Shown here: piece by piece, positions 52,987-62,623 of the stretch
Numbering within the stretch: the first letter of the stretch is position 1
How the letters are laid out: the number at the start of each line of letters is the position of its first letter
From: Deltaproteobacteria bacterium
Lineage (GTDB): Bacteria > Bdellovibrionota > JACOXK01
DNA length: 64,000 nucleotides
Assembly (NCBI GenBank): GCA_016186995.1
Contig: JACPKQ010000005.1
Span: forward strand, 6,133 to 70,132
Direction: 5' to 3'
Position numbers and translations under genes: made by a program
Notes under the pieces: model-generated
The model's database searches: none
Told to the model about the DNA's origin: nothing
Seen by the model: only the letters and a program-made list of their open reading frames with translations

Positions 52987-54018
52987 ATGTCTACAGAAAA
53001 AAAACTTTTATGTGCTTTAGATACCCTGTCTCTCATTAATTCAACTTTAGATCTTGATGATCTTTTACAAATTGTATTGCGCTCTATTAAACAAGTCATG
53101 GAAGTAGATGCCTCTTCTATGATACTCATGGATTTTGAAACAGGAGAACTTTATTTTTCAAAAACTGAAGGTGGATCCCAAAAAGTACAAGAAATAAGAC
53201 TTAAAATGGGTGAAGGTGTGGCAGGACGTGTTGCTCTCACAGGTGAACCTATGATTGTGAACGATGTTTCTAAAAACCCCTACTTTGCTAAACACATCGA
53301 TGAAGCTACCAAATTTAAAACAAAATCTATTTTAGCTGTACCTCTTAAAATAAAAGGAAAAGTCACAGGAGTTCTTGAAGCCCTCAATAAAGTAGATGGA
53401 ACTCCATTTACAGGTGAAGATCTTCTTATTTTTACAAGCTATGCAAATCAAATTGCGGTTGCACTTGAAAATGCCCGTCTTTACAAAATGGCGGTTTATG
53501 ATGGACTTACAGGTATTTTTGAAAAACAATATTTTCAAATTTGGGCAGAAAGCGAATTTGCAAGAGTCAAAAGATATAAAACAGACCTCTCACTTGTGAT
53601 GTTTGATCTCGATTATTTTAAAGATATTAATGATACCTATGGCCACCGTAGTGGTGATTATGTCTTAAGTGAAGTTGCTAAAACAGTCAAAGAGGCTATC
53701 CGCCGAGCTGATGTCTTTGCACGTTATGGTGGAGAGGAATTTATTATTGCTCTCCCTGAAACAAACATCAATCAAGCTAAAATAATGGCTGAAAAAATTA
53801 GAAAAATTATTGAAACAAAAAAATTTAAGTTTGAAGGAAAAACAATCACACTTACTATAAGCCTGGGTGTTGTAAGCTATGACCACACTCACGAAAATTC
53901 TTTTGAAAGACTTCTTCAAGATGTAGACCAAGCGCTTTATACTTCAAAAGAAAGTGGTCGAAATAAAACAACGGTTTATAGAAAGAAAACCCATCTTAAG
54001 CTTAGAAAATCAGCTTAA
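52987..54018 (+). CDS. GAF-GGDEF diguanylate cyclase
   Basis: 343 residues. An N-terminal GAF sensor (about 15-165) is followed by a GGDEF domain (about 175-335) with an intact active site (YGGEEF) and a product-inhibition I-site (RRAD five residues upstream). It should make cyclic di-GMP in the cytoplasm in response to a small-molecule or redox signal. A FliA-like promoter precedes it. It converges with the adenylate cyclase gene, the two stops being adjacent. Confidence 0.92.
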   Translation: MSTEKKLLCALDTLSLINSTLDLDDLLQIVLRSIKQVMEVDASSMILMDFETGELYFSKTEGGSQKVQEIRLKMGEGVAGRVALTGEPMIVNDVSKNPYFAKHIDEATKFKTKSILAVPLKIKGKVTGVLEALNKVDGTPFTGEDLLIFTSYANQIAVALENARLYKMAVYDGLTGIFEKQYFQIWAESEFARVKRYKTDLSLVMFDLDYFKDINDTYGHRSGDYVLSEVAKTVKEAIRRADVFARYGGEEFIIALPETNINQAKIMAEKIRKIIETKKFKFEGKTITLTISLGVVSYDHTHENSFERLLQDVDQALYTSKESGRNKTTVYRKKTHLKLRKSA

Positions 54019-56133
54019 TCAATCTACCTTGTGAATGGGAAGCCAATCGGGGCCGGGCAAGGAAAGCAATAAATTCTCACAGCGATGCACAAAAATAACT
54101 GTGGGGTGATCTTCAGGCTTAAGTTCCTCAGCATTTTTAAAATGTATAAGAGCTTGTTCAAACTGTTTATTTTCATAAAATTGAAGCGCTTTTTCATATT
54201 CGTAAATAAAATCTTTTTCCAATTCAAATTCAAGAAGACCGGAAGGAATCACTTCATAAATACTCACACCCTGAGTACGTCCCCTTACCTGAACGGTATC
54301 TACTTTTCGAGTAAGTCTTTGGTGTTGAAATTGTTTTTTTGTATCCTGACTTATAAGAAAAGGAATCTTATAAAACTTAGTTGCTTGTTCAATTCGCGAG
54401 GCCAAATTAACAGAATCTCCAATAACTGTGTAATCAAAAACTTTAGAACTTCCCATATTACCTACAAGCATCTCTCCTGTATGGACACCAATACCGATTT
54501 GAATCTCTTTCCAACGCTTTGCTTTCCAATGCTCATTTAAATCTTTAAGCCTTTCAAGCATAGCTAAACCTGTTTTAGCAGCCTGATCAGCATGTGCAGC
54601 ATTGACAATAGGGGCCCCATAAATGACCATGATGGCATCTCCCATATATTTATCAATCAAACCACCCTGTTCAAAAATGACATCACTCATGGCAGACATG
54701 TATTCATTGAGCATTTTAGTAAGTAGCCCTGCAGGGAGCTTTTCTGAAATTTTTGTAAAATCCCTGATATCTGCAAAAAGAACGGTGAGAACTTTTCTTT
54801 CTCCTTTAAGTTTTAATTGTGAAGGATCTCGGATCAGCTCTTCAACAAGTTGAGGTGCAAGATAGTGTTCAAAAGCCTCACGAATGTGGCGGGCTCTTTT
54901 TTCTTCAACAAAATACTTAAATAAAATAGTATTCACAAAAACAACTAAAATATGAAGATAAATAAAAACAGTGTTCGCCACAAAACCTTTTTGAAAAAGA
55001 ATGAATTGATCACAATAGTAAATTAAAAAAAGCACTGTGAGAGTAAAAAGAGCACCCCATAAAGCTCTTAATTTACTTAGGAAAAATCCTAAAATAAATG
55101 CCATGAAAAGAATAAATAAAACTTCAAGAGCAAGAGAGGCTTCGGAACGTTTTAAAAAATTTTGATTAAGAATATTATCAATAATATGAGCATGCACCTC
55201 AACACCCGCCATTTCAGTTGAAAAAGGAGTGTTTCTTAAATCTTGAACTGCTTTGGCAGAAACACCTATTAAAACAATTTTATTTTTTGTCTCTTTTTGA
55301 GAAATTTTATCTCTTAAAAGATCTTGGAAGCTTAAGGTAGTATAGGTTTTCCGGCCTCCACGATAATTAATCAAAAAACGTGCTTGTTCATCAACGGGTA
55401 GCATAACATCATCCAAAAAAATACTTTGAATACCCTCTTTGCTAAGCTTCACACCAATATTTTTTTGAAGATAAACAGATGCTGTTTTTAAAGCAAGGGA
55501 GGGATAAAGTGCTCCACCATATTCTGTCACAAGAAAACCCTTCCGTATCCCTCCATCATAATCAGATGTAAAATCAAAAAAACCATAATGTGATGTTGCA
55601 CTTGCAATAGGGCTTATATTCATCTCAACAGATTGTGCTTTTGATACGTGAGGAAACTGTCCTTCTTGAGAGGAAATAAGAAGATTAATTTTTGAGGGCA
55701 ATTCTTTCTGATTTTCTAGTTTTTTATCAAAATAAAAAAAGTATCCTAAAACAACACGAGAAGTTTGTTTTATTTGAGATGCGAAAGAGAGATCTTCTGC
55801 TTCTTCACTTTTTTCAGAGAAAAGCATATCCAGTGAAATAGTATGAGCCCCTAAAGCACGAAGTTTCTGAATGGCTTTGGCTAAAACACTTCTTTTCCAA
55901 GGCCAGCGCCCTATCTCACGAATACTTTCATCATCGATAGAAACAATGACAATTCTATCATCTGGTTTTTCCTCACCTCTTACCTGAAACTTAGTGTCTA
56001 AAAGTTTAAGCTCTAAATAAGTGAGAAAGGGAAGTTTTTGAGGGGCAACATAATTAATAAACATAAGAAAAAGAACAAACACTGTAAAAAAACAAGTAAT
56101 TTTAGGAACAGACAAAGAAAAAAGTTTTTTCAT
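54019..56133 (-). CDS. CHASE2-domain class III adenylate/guanylate cyclase
   Basis: 704 residues: an N-terminal membrane helix, a periplasmic CHASE2 sensor (about 35-320), three membrane helices (about 330-410), a class III cyclase domain (LTVLFADIRDFT with metal-binding Asp, then the GGLIDKYMGDAIMVIYG segment; about 440-620) and a short TPR-like end. It should make cAMP (possibly cGMP) in response to an external signal. The start overlaps the phosphodiesterase gene by 4 bp. Confidence 0.9.
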   Translation of the reverse strand: MKKLFSLSVPKITCFFTVFVLFLMFINYVAPQKLPFLTYLELKLLDTKFQVRGEEKPDDRIVIVSIDDESIREIGRWPWKRSVLAKAIQKLRALGAHTISLDMLFSEKSEEAEDLSFASQIKQTSRVVLGYFFYFDKKLENQKELPSKINLLISSQEGQFPHVSKAQSVEMNISPIASATSHYGFFDFTSDYDGGIRKGFLVTEYGGALYPSLALKTASVYLQKNIGVKLSKEGIQSIFLDDVMLPVDEQARFLINYRGGRKTYTTLSFQDLLRDKISQKETKNKIVLIGVSAKAVQDLRNTPFSTEMAGVEVHAHIIDNILNQNFLKRSEASLALEVLFILFMAFILGFFLSKLRALWGALFTLTVLFLIYYCDQFILFQKGFVANTVFIYLHILVVFVNTILFKYFVEEKRARHIREAFEHYLAPQLVEELIRDPSQLKLKGERKVLTVLFADIRDFTKISEKLPAGLLTKMLNEYMSAMSDVIFEQGGLIDKYMGDAIMVIYGAPIVNAAHADQAAKTGLAMLERLKDLNEHWKAKRWKEIQIGIGVHTGEMLVGNMGSSKVFDYTVIGDSVNLASRIEQATKFYKIPFLISQDTKKQFQHQRLTRKVDTVQVRGRTQGVSIYEVIPSGLLEFELEKDFIYEYEKALQFYENKQFEQALIHFKNAEELKPEDHPTVIFVHRCENLLLSLPGPDWLPIHKVD

Positions 56134-56885
56134 ATTAATTTAATAACCTGTCCTTTTGTGACTATCTCAATGTGATACCCTTTTAGTTCTTTTTCTATTT
56201 CTTTATAAAAATGCGGTTTTAGATGATAGGCATATACTTTTACATTCTTGGGTATTTTTTTAATTTCCTTTAAAAAAGTCTCAGTACAATGATGCCTTGC
56301 CAAAGATACAAGATCTTTTTTCCTGTTAGAATAAGATAAATCGAGAAACACTGCTTTTAAGTTTTTATAAGTTTGAGCTACTTTCCACATGGCTTCTGTT
56401 TCATAAGTATCGCCACTAAAAACACAGGCGTTACTACCATCATCTACTATGAAACCAAGAGCTTCTGTAGCATGATTAACAGAAACCGCCTGTACTTTTA
56501 ATTTTTCAATGTGAAACGGTTTACTTTCAATAGGATGTAAATAAAGGAGTGGATTTTTTTGCGGTATTTTTGTGTAATCAGGCCAAATAATATTATTAAA
56601 AACTCCTTTGTGAATAGCCTCTAAAACTTTTTTGTGACTATAAACATGAATTTCTTTATCTTCACTCTCTCCCACAAGACGATTATCCACTAAAAAATGA
56701 AGCTCGTGAAAATGATCTAAATGAGCATGAGTTAAAAGAATGTGTTTTATTTTAAGTTGTTCTTCTTGAGAAAGAACTGAAGTCATAGTACCTGCATCCA
56801 GACAAACGCTTTGGTTGATACGAAAACAGACCGGGGAATAACCCGGCAACGATCCGCCATCGCATCCAAGTACCTGAATTTCCAC
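56130..56885 (-). CDS. Class II cyclic nucleotide phosphodiesterase (metallo-beta-lactamase fold)
   Basis: 251 residues. The metal-binding motif THAHLDHF (about residues 52-59), preceded by CLDAGT and an N-terminal LGCDGGS, matches PDEase_II proteins (CpdP, yeast PDE1), which hydrolyse cAMP. The CVFSGDT strand supplies another metal ligand. It is first in a two-gene unit with the cyclase, so synthesis and breakdown of the same messenger are co-expressed. A general MBL hydrolase is the alternative. Confidence 0.8.
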   Translation of the reverse strand: MEIQVLGCDGGSLPGYSPVCFRINQSVCLDAGTMTSVLSQEEQLKIKHILLTHAHLDHFHELHFLVDNRLVGESEDKEIHVYSHKKVLEAIHKGVFNNIIWPDYTKIPQKNPLLYLHPIESKPFHIEKLKVQAVSVNHATEALGFIVDDGSNACVFSGDTYETEAMWKVAQTYKNLKAVFLDLSYSNRKKDLVSLARHHCTETFLKEIKKIPKNVKVYAYHLKPHFYKEIEKELKGYHIEIVTKGQVIKLI

Positions 56886-56915
56886 ATAAAAAGTGTATCA
56901 CCTTATGAACTTAAA

Positions 56916-57896
56916 CTACAGCCATTTTTTACGTTTGAAGTAGTAAAGAAGAATAGAAGCGACAAAAGCCATAAAAAACATAACTGATGGAAAACCCCAA
57001 TCTGAATGAAGAAGAGGCATTTTTTTAAAGTTCATACCATAAATACCCACAATCACTGTTAAAGGTAAAAGTACAGCCGCAAATAAAGTAAGTGTGTTCA
57101 TAATTTCAGTTAATTTCTTTGTCGCAATGGAAAGGGAAACATCTAAAATACCCGTTGTCATATCACGATAAAACTCTGTTTGATCCAAAACTCGATCCAT
57201 ATGATCGTACACATTTTTAAAATAAAGAGAACAGCCTGCACAGATGCGATCATATTTTTCCTGATACATTTTATGAATAACTTCTTTTTGATAAAAGAAG
57301 ATGCGGCGAAGACGCATCAACCTTTTTTTAAGTGAAAAAATATCATCCATAATATTTTCTTCACCATGAGTAAAAATTTTATTTTCAATACGATCCAATC
57401 TTTTATCAATTTTATCTAACACGGGTATATACTGATCTACTACTTCATCTAAAATATGATGAAAAAGATATTCTGTATCAACTGCCATAGGAGCCACAAC
57501 TTCTAAAATTTTTTCTTGAAGTTCCCGAATACTCAAGAGAGGATTCTCATGATAAGTCACAAGCATGTTTTCACAAATAAAAGATGAAAGACTTACTGTT
57601 CGAATAGAATCTTCTTCAAGAACACCCCTGTCTTCCATCTTCAAACCATGCACGCGCACATAAAGATAATCTTTATAATCTGTAATCTTTGGAAAAAACC
57701 TTTCACTAAAACAATCTTCAAGTGCGGTAGGGTGAAATTTAAACTTGTTGATGAGTAAATTTTTTTCTTCTTGGGAGGGCTTTAAAAAATCAATCCAAAC
57801 AAGGTAGTTTTTATCATTTAAATAAGCTCCACATTGCTCTAAGTTACTTTTTAAAACCTTAGCCTCTTTTTTAGAATAAACATATACAACAACCAT
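56916..57896 (-). CDS. corA: CorA-family Mg2+/Co2+ transporter
   Basis: 326 residues. A large cytoplasmic N-terminal domain with a long helix is followed by two C-terminal membrane helices with the selectivity motif YGMNF (about residue 284) and a basic tail. It forms a pentameric divalent-cation channel. A CCGATAA motif (TCCGATAA, 57904-57911 on the minus strand) lies seven bases before the start. Confidence 0.92.
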   Translation of the reverse strand: MVVVYVYSKKEAKVLKSNLEQCGAYLNDKNYLVWIDFLKPSQEEKNLLINKFKFHPTALEDCFSERFFPKITDYKDYLYVRVHGLKMEDRGVLEEDSIRTVSLSSFICENMLVTYHENPLLSIRELQEKILEVVAPMAVDTEYLFHHILDEVVDQYIPVLDKIDKRLDRIENKIFTHGEENIMDDIFSLKKRLMRLRRIFFYQKEVIHKMYQEKYDRICAGCSLYFKNVYDHMDRVLDQTEFYRDMTTGILDVSLSIATKKLTEIMNTLTLFAAVLLPLTVIVGIYGMNFKKMPLLHSDWGFPSVMFFMAFVASILLYYFKRKKWL

Positions 57897-57903
57897 AATA
57901 GAC

Positions 57904-57911
57904 TTATCGGA
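57904..57911 (-). promoter_or_regulatory. FliA-like -10 upstream of corA
   Basis: TCCGATAA on the minus strand, 7 bp from the ATG. The -35 is weak (no TAA at the right distance), so this is only a candidate promoter. Confidence 0.35.
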
Positions 57912-57982
57912 AAAATAAAAATTTTACTTGATTAAACAAAACCCATTGACTTTAAAGCACACTTTCGACACATTTAAAAAAA

Positions 57983-58444
57983 ATGAATAAAATCATTATT
58001 TTACTGGCAACAGGACTCAGATCTGGGGATTTACCCAAAGCCCCTGGAACATGGGGCACGCTTGTCTCTCTTCTGCTTGTGCTTTTTGTAGTACCAGAAC
58101 TTCTAAGCATTTCTCCTTTTCTTTACGTTCTTACACTTTTAACCTTTATTGTTTTAAGCATGTGGATAGCAGACAAAGCTGAAAAGCTTTTAGAACAAAA
58201 AGATGCCCCTCGTATTGTTATTGATGAAATGGCTGGTTTTTTGGTAGCTACCTTTTATCTTCCCACAACCTGGTGGGTTATTCTTTTAGCTTTTATTCTT
58301 TTTCGCGCCGGAGACATTTTAAAACCCTTTCCAGTAAGATGGTGTCAGGAAAATCTAAAGGGTGGAGTTGGAATCGTTTTTGATGATGTGGTTGCAGGAA
58401 TTTATACCTGCCTTTTACTTCACATTGTCCTGTTAATATTATGA
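57983..58444 (+). CDS. pgpA: Phosphatidylglycerophosphatase A
   Basis: 153 residues, four membrane helices. The family motifs LPKAPGTWGTL, KDAPRIVIDEMAGF and the RAGDILKPFPVRW segment are present. It removes the phosphate from phosphatidylglycerophosphate to give phosphatidylglycerol. The stop overlaps pncC by 4 bp. The pgpA-pncC-recA order is common in deltaproteobacterial lineages. Confidence 0.93.
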   Translation: MNKIIILLATGLRSGDLPKAPGTWGTLVSLLLVLFVVPELLSISPFLYVLTLLTFIVLSMWIADKAEKLLEQKDAPRIVIDEMAGFLVATFYLPTTWWVILLAFILFRAGDILKPFPVRWCQENLKGGVGIVFDDVVAGIYTCLLLHIVLLIL

Positions 58445-58902
58445 AAGCAGAAAAGATTGTTTCTCTTTTAAGAGAAAAAAAATTAAAAATAACAGTTGCA
58501 GAATCTATGACAGGTGGACTCATTGCAAAAACTTTAACAGATGTTCCAGGTGCAAGTGACGTTTTTGAATATGGCTTCATCCCTTACTCTGACAGTGCAA
58601 AACAAAAAATTTTAAATGTTCCAGAAAATATTTTGCAAAAATATAGTGCAATTTCAAAAGAAACGGTTGCATCCATGTTGGAAGGTGCTAAACATAAGAG
58701 TAATGCTCACGTTGCTGTAGCAGTCACAGGCAATGCAGGTGGGCTTGAAAAAAAGAAAGGTTCTGTTTTTATAGGTATTCAAGTTCAAAATAAAGTAGAA
58801 ATTTTTGAAAAAGATTTTTTTGGAACAAGGGATGAAATTCGAAAACAAACTTTAGATTTTGCACTTCAAATACTTTTAGAAAAACTCAAAAATGGGAGGT
58901 AG
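58441..58902 (+). CDS. pncC: CinA C-terminal-domain protein, nicotinamide-nucleotide amidase
   Basis: 153 residues, the stand-alone CinA_C domain: [21 protein letters not shown] near the N-terminus, [13 protein letters not shown] and VAVTGNAGG. PncC hydrolyses NMN to NaMN in pyridine nucleotide recycling. The usual motif end is TGIAGP; here TGNAGG is slightly different. Overlaps pgpA and is followed 2 bp later by recA. Confidence 0.88.
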   Translation: MKAEKIVSLLREKKLKITVAESMTGGLIAKTLTDVPGASDVFEYGFIPYSDSAKQKILNVPENILQKYSAISKETVASMLEGAKHKSNAHVAVAVTGNAGGLEKKKGSVFIGIQVQNKVEIFEKDFFGTRDEIRKQTLDFALQILLEKLKNGR

Positions 58903-58904
58903 AA

Positions 58905-59987
58905 ATGTCACAACCACAAGATTTAAACAAAACAAAAGCTCTTGATCTGGCGCTGAGCTCGATTGAAAAACAATTTGGAAAAGGGGCTATTATGCGCCTT
59001 GGAAAAGATGATCTTGCCTCGACTCACATTGAAACTATTTCAACGGGTTCATTAGGGCTTGATCTTGCCTTAGGTGCTGGTGGCGTACCACGAGGAAGAA
59101 TAATTGAAATTTTTGGACCTGAATCCTCGGGTAAAACAACGCTGACACTTCATGTTATCGCAGAGGCTCAAAAACAAGGTGGAGTCGCTGCTTTTGTTGA
59201 TGCAGAACATGCTTTAGATGTCACTTATGCACGCAAACTAGGGGTCAAAACAGATGATCTTTTAATTTCTCAACCTGACACAGGTGAACAAGCTTTAGAA
59301 ATTACTGAAATGCTTGTTCGAAGTGGCGCTATTGATATTCTTGTTATTGACTCTGTTGCAGCACTTGTTCCTAAAGCAGAAATTGAAGGAGAAATGGGAG
59401 ACTCCCACATGGGACTTCAAGCGCGCCTTATGTCACAAGCCTTAAGAAAACTGACTGGCATCGTTTCACGTTCTAAAACAACAATTATTTTTATTAACCA
59501 GCTTCGTATGAAAATTGGCGTTATGTTTGGAAACCCTGAAACAACAACAGGAGGTAACGCACTTAAATTTTACGCCTCTGTTCGCCTTGATATCCGAAGA
59601 ATTCAAACAATCAAAAAAGGAGAACAGGCTATTGGGAATAGAACGCGTGTTAAAGTAGTTAAAAATAAGATTTCACCTCCTTTCAAACAAGCTGAATTTG
59701 ATATTCTTTACGGAACAGGCATTAATAAATTAGGAGAAGTCTTGGATATCGCCTCAGACAACGACATTATTGCAAAACAAGGTACCTGGTTTGCCTATAA
59801 CGACGAAAAATTAGGTCAAGGAAGAGACAATGCTATCGAATTTTTAAATACTAACCCAAAAATTTATAACGAAGTATACAAAAAAGTTCTCACTCATTAT
59901 GGCATTGCTCAATCGAAACCTGCTGCAACTCAAAGTATAGAAGACAAAGCTAAACCTAAAGGAAAAGCACCCAAAACGAAACACTAA
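58905..59987 (+). CDS. recA: Recombinase RecA
   Basis: 360 residues. Walker [11 protein letters not shown], Walker [11 protein letters not shown], the L1/L2 loops ([19 protein letters not shown]) and a Lys-rich tail ([13 protein letters not shown]) are all present. It drives homologous recombination and SOS induction. Start at ATG 58905 after GGGAGG; the stop overlaps the alaS start by 1 bp. No LexA box was recognised nearby. Confidence 0.98.
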   Translation: MSQPQDLNKTKALDLALSSIEKQFGKGAIMRLGKDDLASTHIETISTGSLGLDLALGAGGVPRGRIIEIFGPESSGKTTLTLHVIAEAQKQGGVAAFVDAEHALDVTYARKLGVKTDDLLISQPDTGEQALEITEMLVRSGAIDILVIDSVAALVPKAEIEGEMGDSHMGLQARLMSQALRKLTGIVSRSKTTIIFINQLRMKIGVMFGNPETTTGGNALKFYASVRLDIRRIQTIKKGEQAIGNRTRVKVVKNKISPPFKQAEFDILYGTGINKLGEVLDIASDNDIIAKQGTWFAYNDEKLGQGRDNAIEFLNTNPKIYNEVYKKVLTHYGIAQSKPAATQSIEDKAKPKGKAPKTKH

Positions 59988-62623
59988 TGAAGACAGCGCA
60001 CATTCGGAAACTCTTCATTGATTATTTTAAATCAAAGGGGCACACAGAAGTTAAAAGTGCCCCTTTGATTCCTCAAAACGACCCTACGCTTCTTTTTACC
60101 AACGCTGGAATGGTTCAGTTTAAAAATGTGTTTCTGGGTACCGAGAAAAAGCCTTATACCAAAGCTGTGTCAGTACAAAAATGTGTTCGCGCAGGCGGTA
60201 AACATAATGATCTTGAAAACGTAGGACACACAGCCAGGCATCATACCTTTTTTGAAATGTTGGGAAATTTTTCTTTTGGAGACTACTTTAAAAAAGAAGC
60301 TATTTCCTATGCGTGGGATTTTGTCACAAAACACCTTAAAATCGATCAGGAAAAATTAACTGTTACTATTTTTAAAGATGATGAGGAATCCTTCAAGATC
60401 TGGCACGAAGTCATAGGTCTTCCAAAAAATAGAATTGTGAGGTTTGGTGAGAAAGATAATTTTTGGCAAATGGCGGAGACAGGCCCCTGTGGCCCTTGTT
60501 CTGAAATTTTTTATGACATGGGTGAAAAAGTGGGCTGCGGAAAATCAACCTGCCAAACAGGGTGTGAGTGCGACCGCTTTGTTGAGATTTGGAATCTGGT
60601 CTTTATGCAATTTAATCGAGATGAAAAGGGAGGGCTTACCCCTCTTCCAAAACCTTGTGTAGACACAGGAATGGGGCTTGAAAGAACGGCAGCTCTTCTT
60701 CAAGGAAAAACAAATAATTATGATATTGATCTTTTTCAAGACCTTATTAAACACATTGAAAAAATCACACGTAAAAAATATAAAGGGAACACTCACGACC
60801 GAGTTTCTTTTAGGGTTATTGCTGATCATATTCGAGCTATCACATTTCTTATAGGCGATGGAATTTTACCCTCCAATGAAGGGCGCGGTTATGTTTTGCG
60901 CCGTATTATGCGAAGGGCCATTCGCTACGGAAGGCACATAGGTCTTAAAAAACCCTTTCTTTATAAAATTTCTGAAAAACTTATCAACATTATGAAAGAT
61001 GCCTATCCTGACTTAAAAGATAAGAAAAATTTTATTGAAAAAATGATTTTCACCGAAGAAGAAAAGTTTTTAGAAACTCTTGAGAAAGGACTTTCTCTTT
61101 TTAATTCCCATGTGCATGCTCTTAAAAAAGAAAAGAAATCACAAATGCCAGCAGATATTGTTTTTAAACTTTATGATACTTATGGCTTTCCTTTGGACCT
61201 GACTCGAATTCTTGCACAAGAAGAAAAGATGACCCTTGATGAAGAAGAATTTAATACCCTTATGAAAGTCCAACGTGAAAGGGCTAAAGCCTCGTGGAAG
61301 GCTTCTCCTAAGTTTAAAGAAATTTATAAAAAACTAGGTGAGAAAAATATTAAAAATCAATTTTTGGGCTATAAAACCCTTGAGATAAATGCAACCCTTC
61401 TTTACATCGTTAAAGGCAACGACCTTGTTCAAGAAGCAAAAGAAGGAGAAGAAGTGGAGCTTGTTTTTGATAAAACACCTTTTTATGCAGAATCGGGTGG
61501 ACAAGTAGGTGATCAAGGAAAAATTGCTAAAAAAGTAGATAAAAAAAATGAAACTATTATTGAAATTGATAATACCTTCTCCCCGCACGATGGAATTATT
61601 GCTCATAAAGGAAAAATTATAAAAGGAAGCATCAAACTCAAACAAAAATATAATTTAAATGTTAATCCTGATACAAGGCATAGAACAGCACTGAACCATA
61701 CAGCAACACACCTTCTTCATTACGTCTTAAAACATATTTTAGGAGATCATGTCAAACAAGCTGGCTCTCTTGTAGAGCCTGACCGGCTCCGTTTTGACTA
61801 CACCCATTTTAAACCTACCACAGTACTTGAGCTCCAAAAAATTGAAGATCTTATTAATGAAAAGATTTTAGAAAATAATGAAACTAAAACTGAAGTAATG
61901 GGTTATGAAGAAGCTGTTAAAAAAGGAGCTATCGCTATTTTTGAAGAGAAATATGGAAACCGTGTTCGCTGTGTACAATTAGGAGATTACAGTAAAGAAC
62001 TCTGCGGCGGAACACATGCACACAACACAGGTTTACTTAAACTTTTTAAAATTGTTTCAGATTTTGCTATTGGCTCTGGTGTAAGACGTATTGAAGCCGT
62101 GACAGAAAAGAAAGCTTTTGAATTTCTAGGTTCTGCTTATGAAACTGTGAAAGACCTTTCGAACATTCTTAAAACAACACCTCGTGAAGTACCTCTTAAA
62201 GTAGAAAAGCTTCTTCACAATTATAAAGAACTGCAAAAGCAAATCGACAAATTTAAATCACAAACCCATTCAAATGATTCAGAAAATCTACTTTCAAAAA
62301 TAAAAATGCTCAATGGAGTCTCTGTTCTTATCACTCATGTGCCCGAGGCAGATCCAAAAACATTAAGACACTACTCTGATGTTATTCGCCAAAAATTAAA
62401 ATCAGGAATTTTTGCATTAGGGTCAAGTGTGGACGGTAAAGTTTTTTTGCTTGTAGGGGTTACAGAAGACCTTGCTCAAAAATATCACGCAGGCAGTCTT
62501 ATCAAACACATTGCCCCTCTTGTTGGTGGAAGCGGTGGCGGTGGGGCTCATATGGCACAAGCCGGTGGCACAAAACCAGAAAAACTCGATGAAGCTCTTA
62601 AAAAATTAGAAGATCTTATTTAA
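59987..62623 (+). CDS. alaS: Alanyl-tRNA synthetase
   Basis: 878 residues, full length. Catalytic core (1-~400, with MLGNFSFGDYFKKEA and GMGLERTAA), editing domain with zinc ligands HTATH and CGGTH, and the C-terminal DHHA1 domain (GGSGGGGAHMAQAGG). It charges tRNA-Ala. Follows recA directly and converges with the citrate synthase gene, overlapping by 4 bp. Confidence 0.98.
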   Translation: MKTAHIRKLFIDYFKSKGHTEVKSAPLIPQNDPTLLFTNAGMVQFKNVFLGTEKKPYTKAVSVQKCVRAGGKHNDLENVGHTARHHTFFEMLGNFSFGDYFKKEAISYAWDFVTKHLKIDQEKLTVTIFKDDEESFKIWHEVIGLPKNRIVRFGEKDNFWQMAETGPCGPCSEIFYDMGEKVGCGKSTCQTGCECDRFVEIWNLVFMQFNRDEKGGLTPLPKPCVDTGMGLERTAALLQGKTNNYDIDLFQDLIKHIEKITRKKYKGNTHDRVSFRVIADHIRAITFLIGDGILPSNEGRGYVLRRIMRRAIRYGRHIGLKKPFLYKISEKLINIMKDAYPDLKDKKNFIEKMIFTEEEKFLETLEKGLSLFNSHVHALKKEKKSQMPADIVFKLYDTYGFPLDLTRILAQEEKMTLDEEEFNTLMKVQRERAKASWKASPKFKEIYKKLGEKNIKNQFLGYKTLEINATLLYIVKGNDLVQEAKEGEEVELVFDKTPFYAESGGQVGDQGKIAKKVDKKNETIIEIDNTFSPHDGIIAHKGKIIKGSIKLKQKYNLNVNPDTRHRTALNHTATHLLHYVLKHILGDHVKQAGSLVEPDRLRFDYTHFKPTTVLELQKIEDLINEKILENNETKTEVMGYEEAVKKGAIAIFEEKYGNRVRCVQLGDYSKELCGGTHAHNTGLLKLFKIVSDFAIGSGVRRIEAVTEKKAFEFLGSAYETVKDLSNILKTTPREVPLKVEKLLHNYKELQKQIDKFKSQTHSNDSENLLSKIKMLNGVSVLITHVPEADPKTLRHYSDVIRQKLKSGIFALGSSVDGKVFLLVGVTEDLAQKYHAGSLIKHIAPLVGGSGGGGAHMAQAGGTKPEKLDEALKKLEDLI

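Noticed and set aside
57946-57974. Sigma70 promoter in front of pgpA
   Set aside because: TTGACT is good but the -10 candidates (CACATT or ACATTT) are too weak to call.
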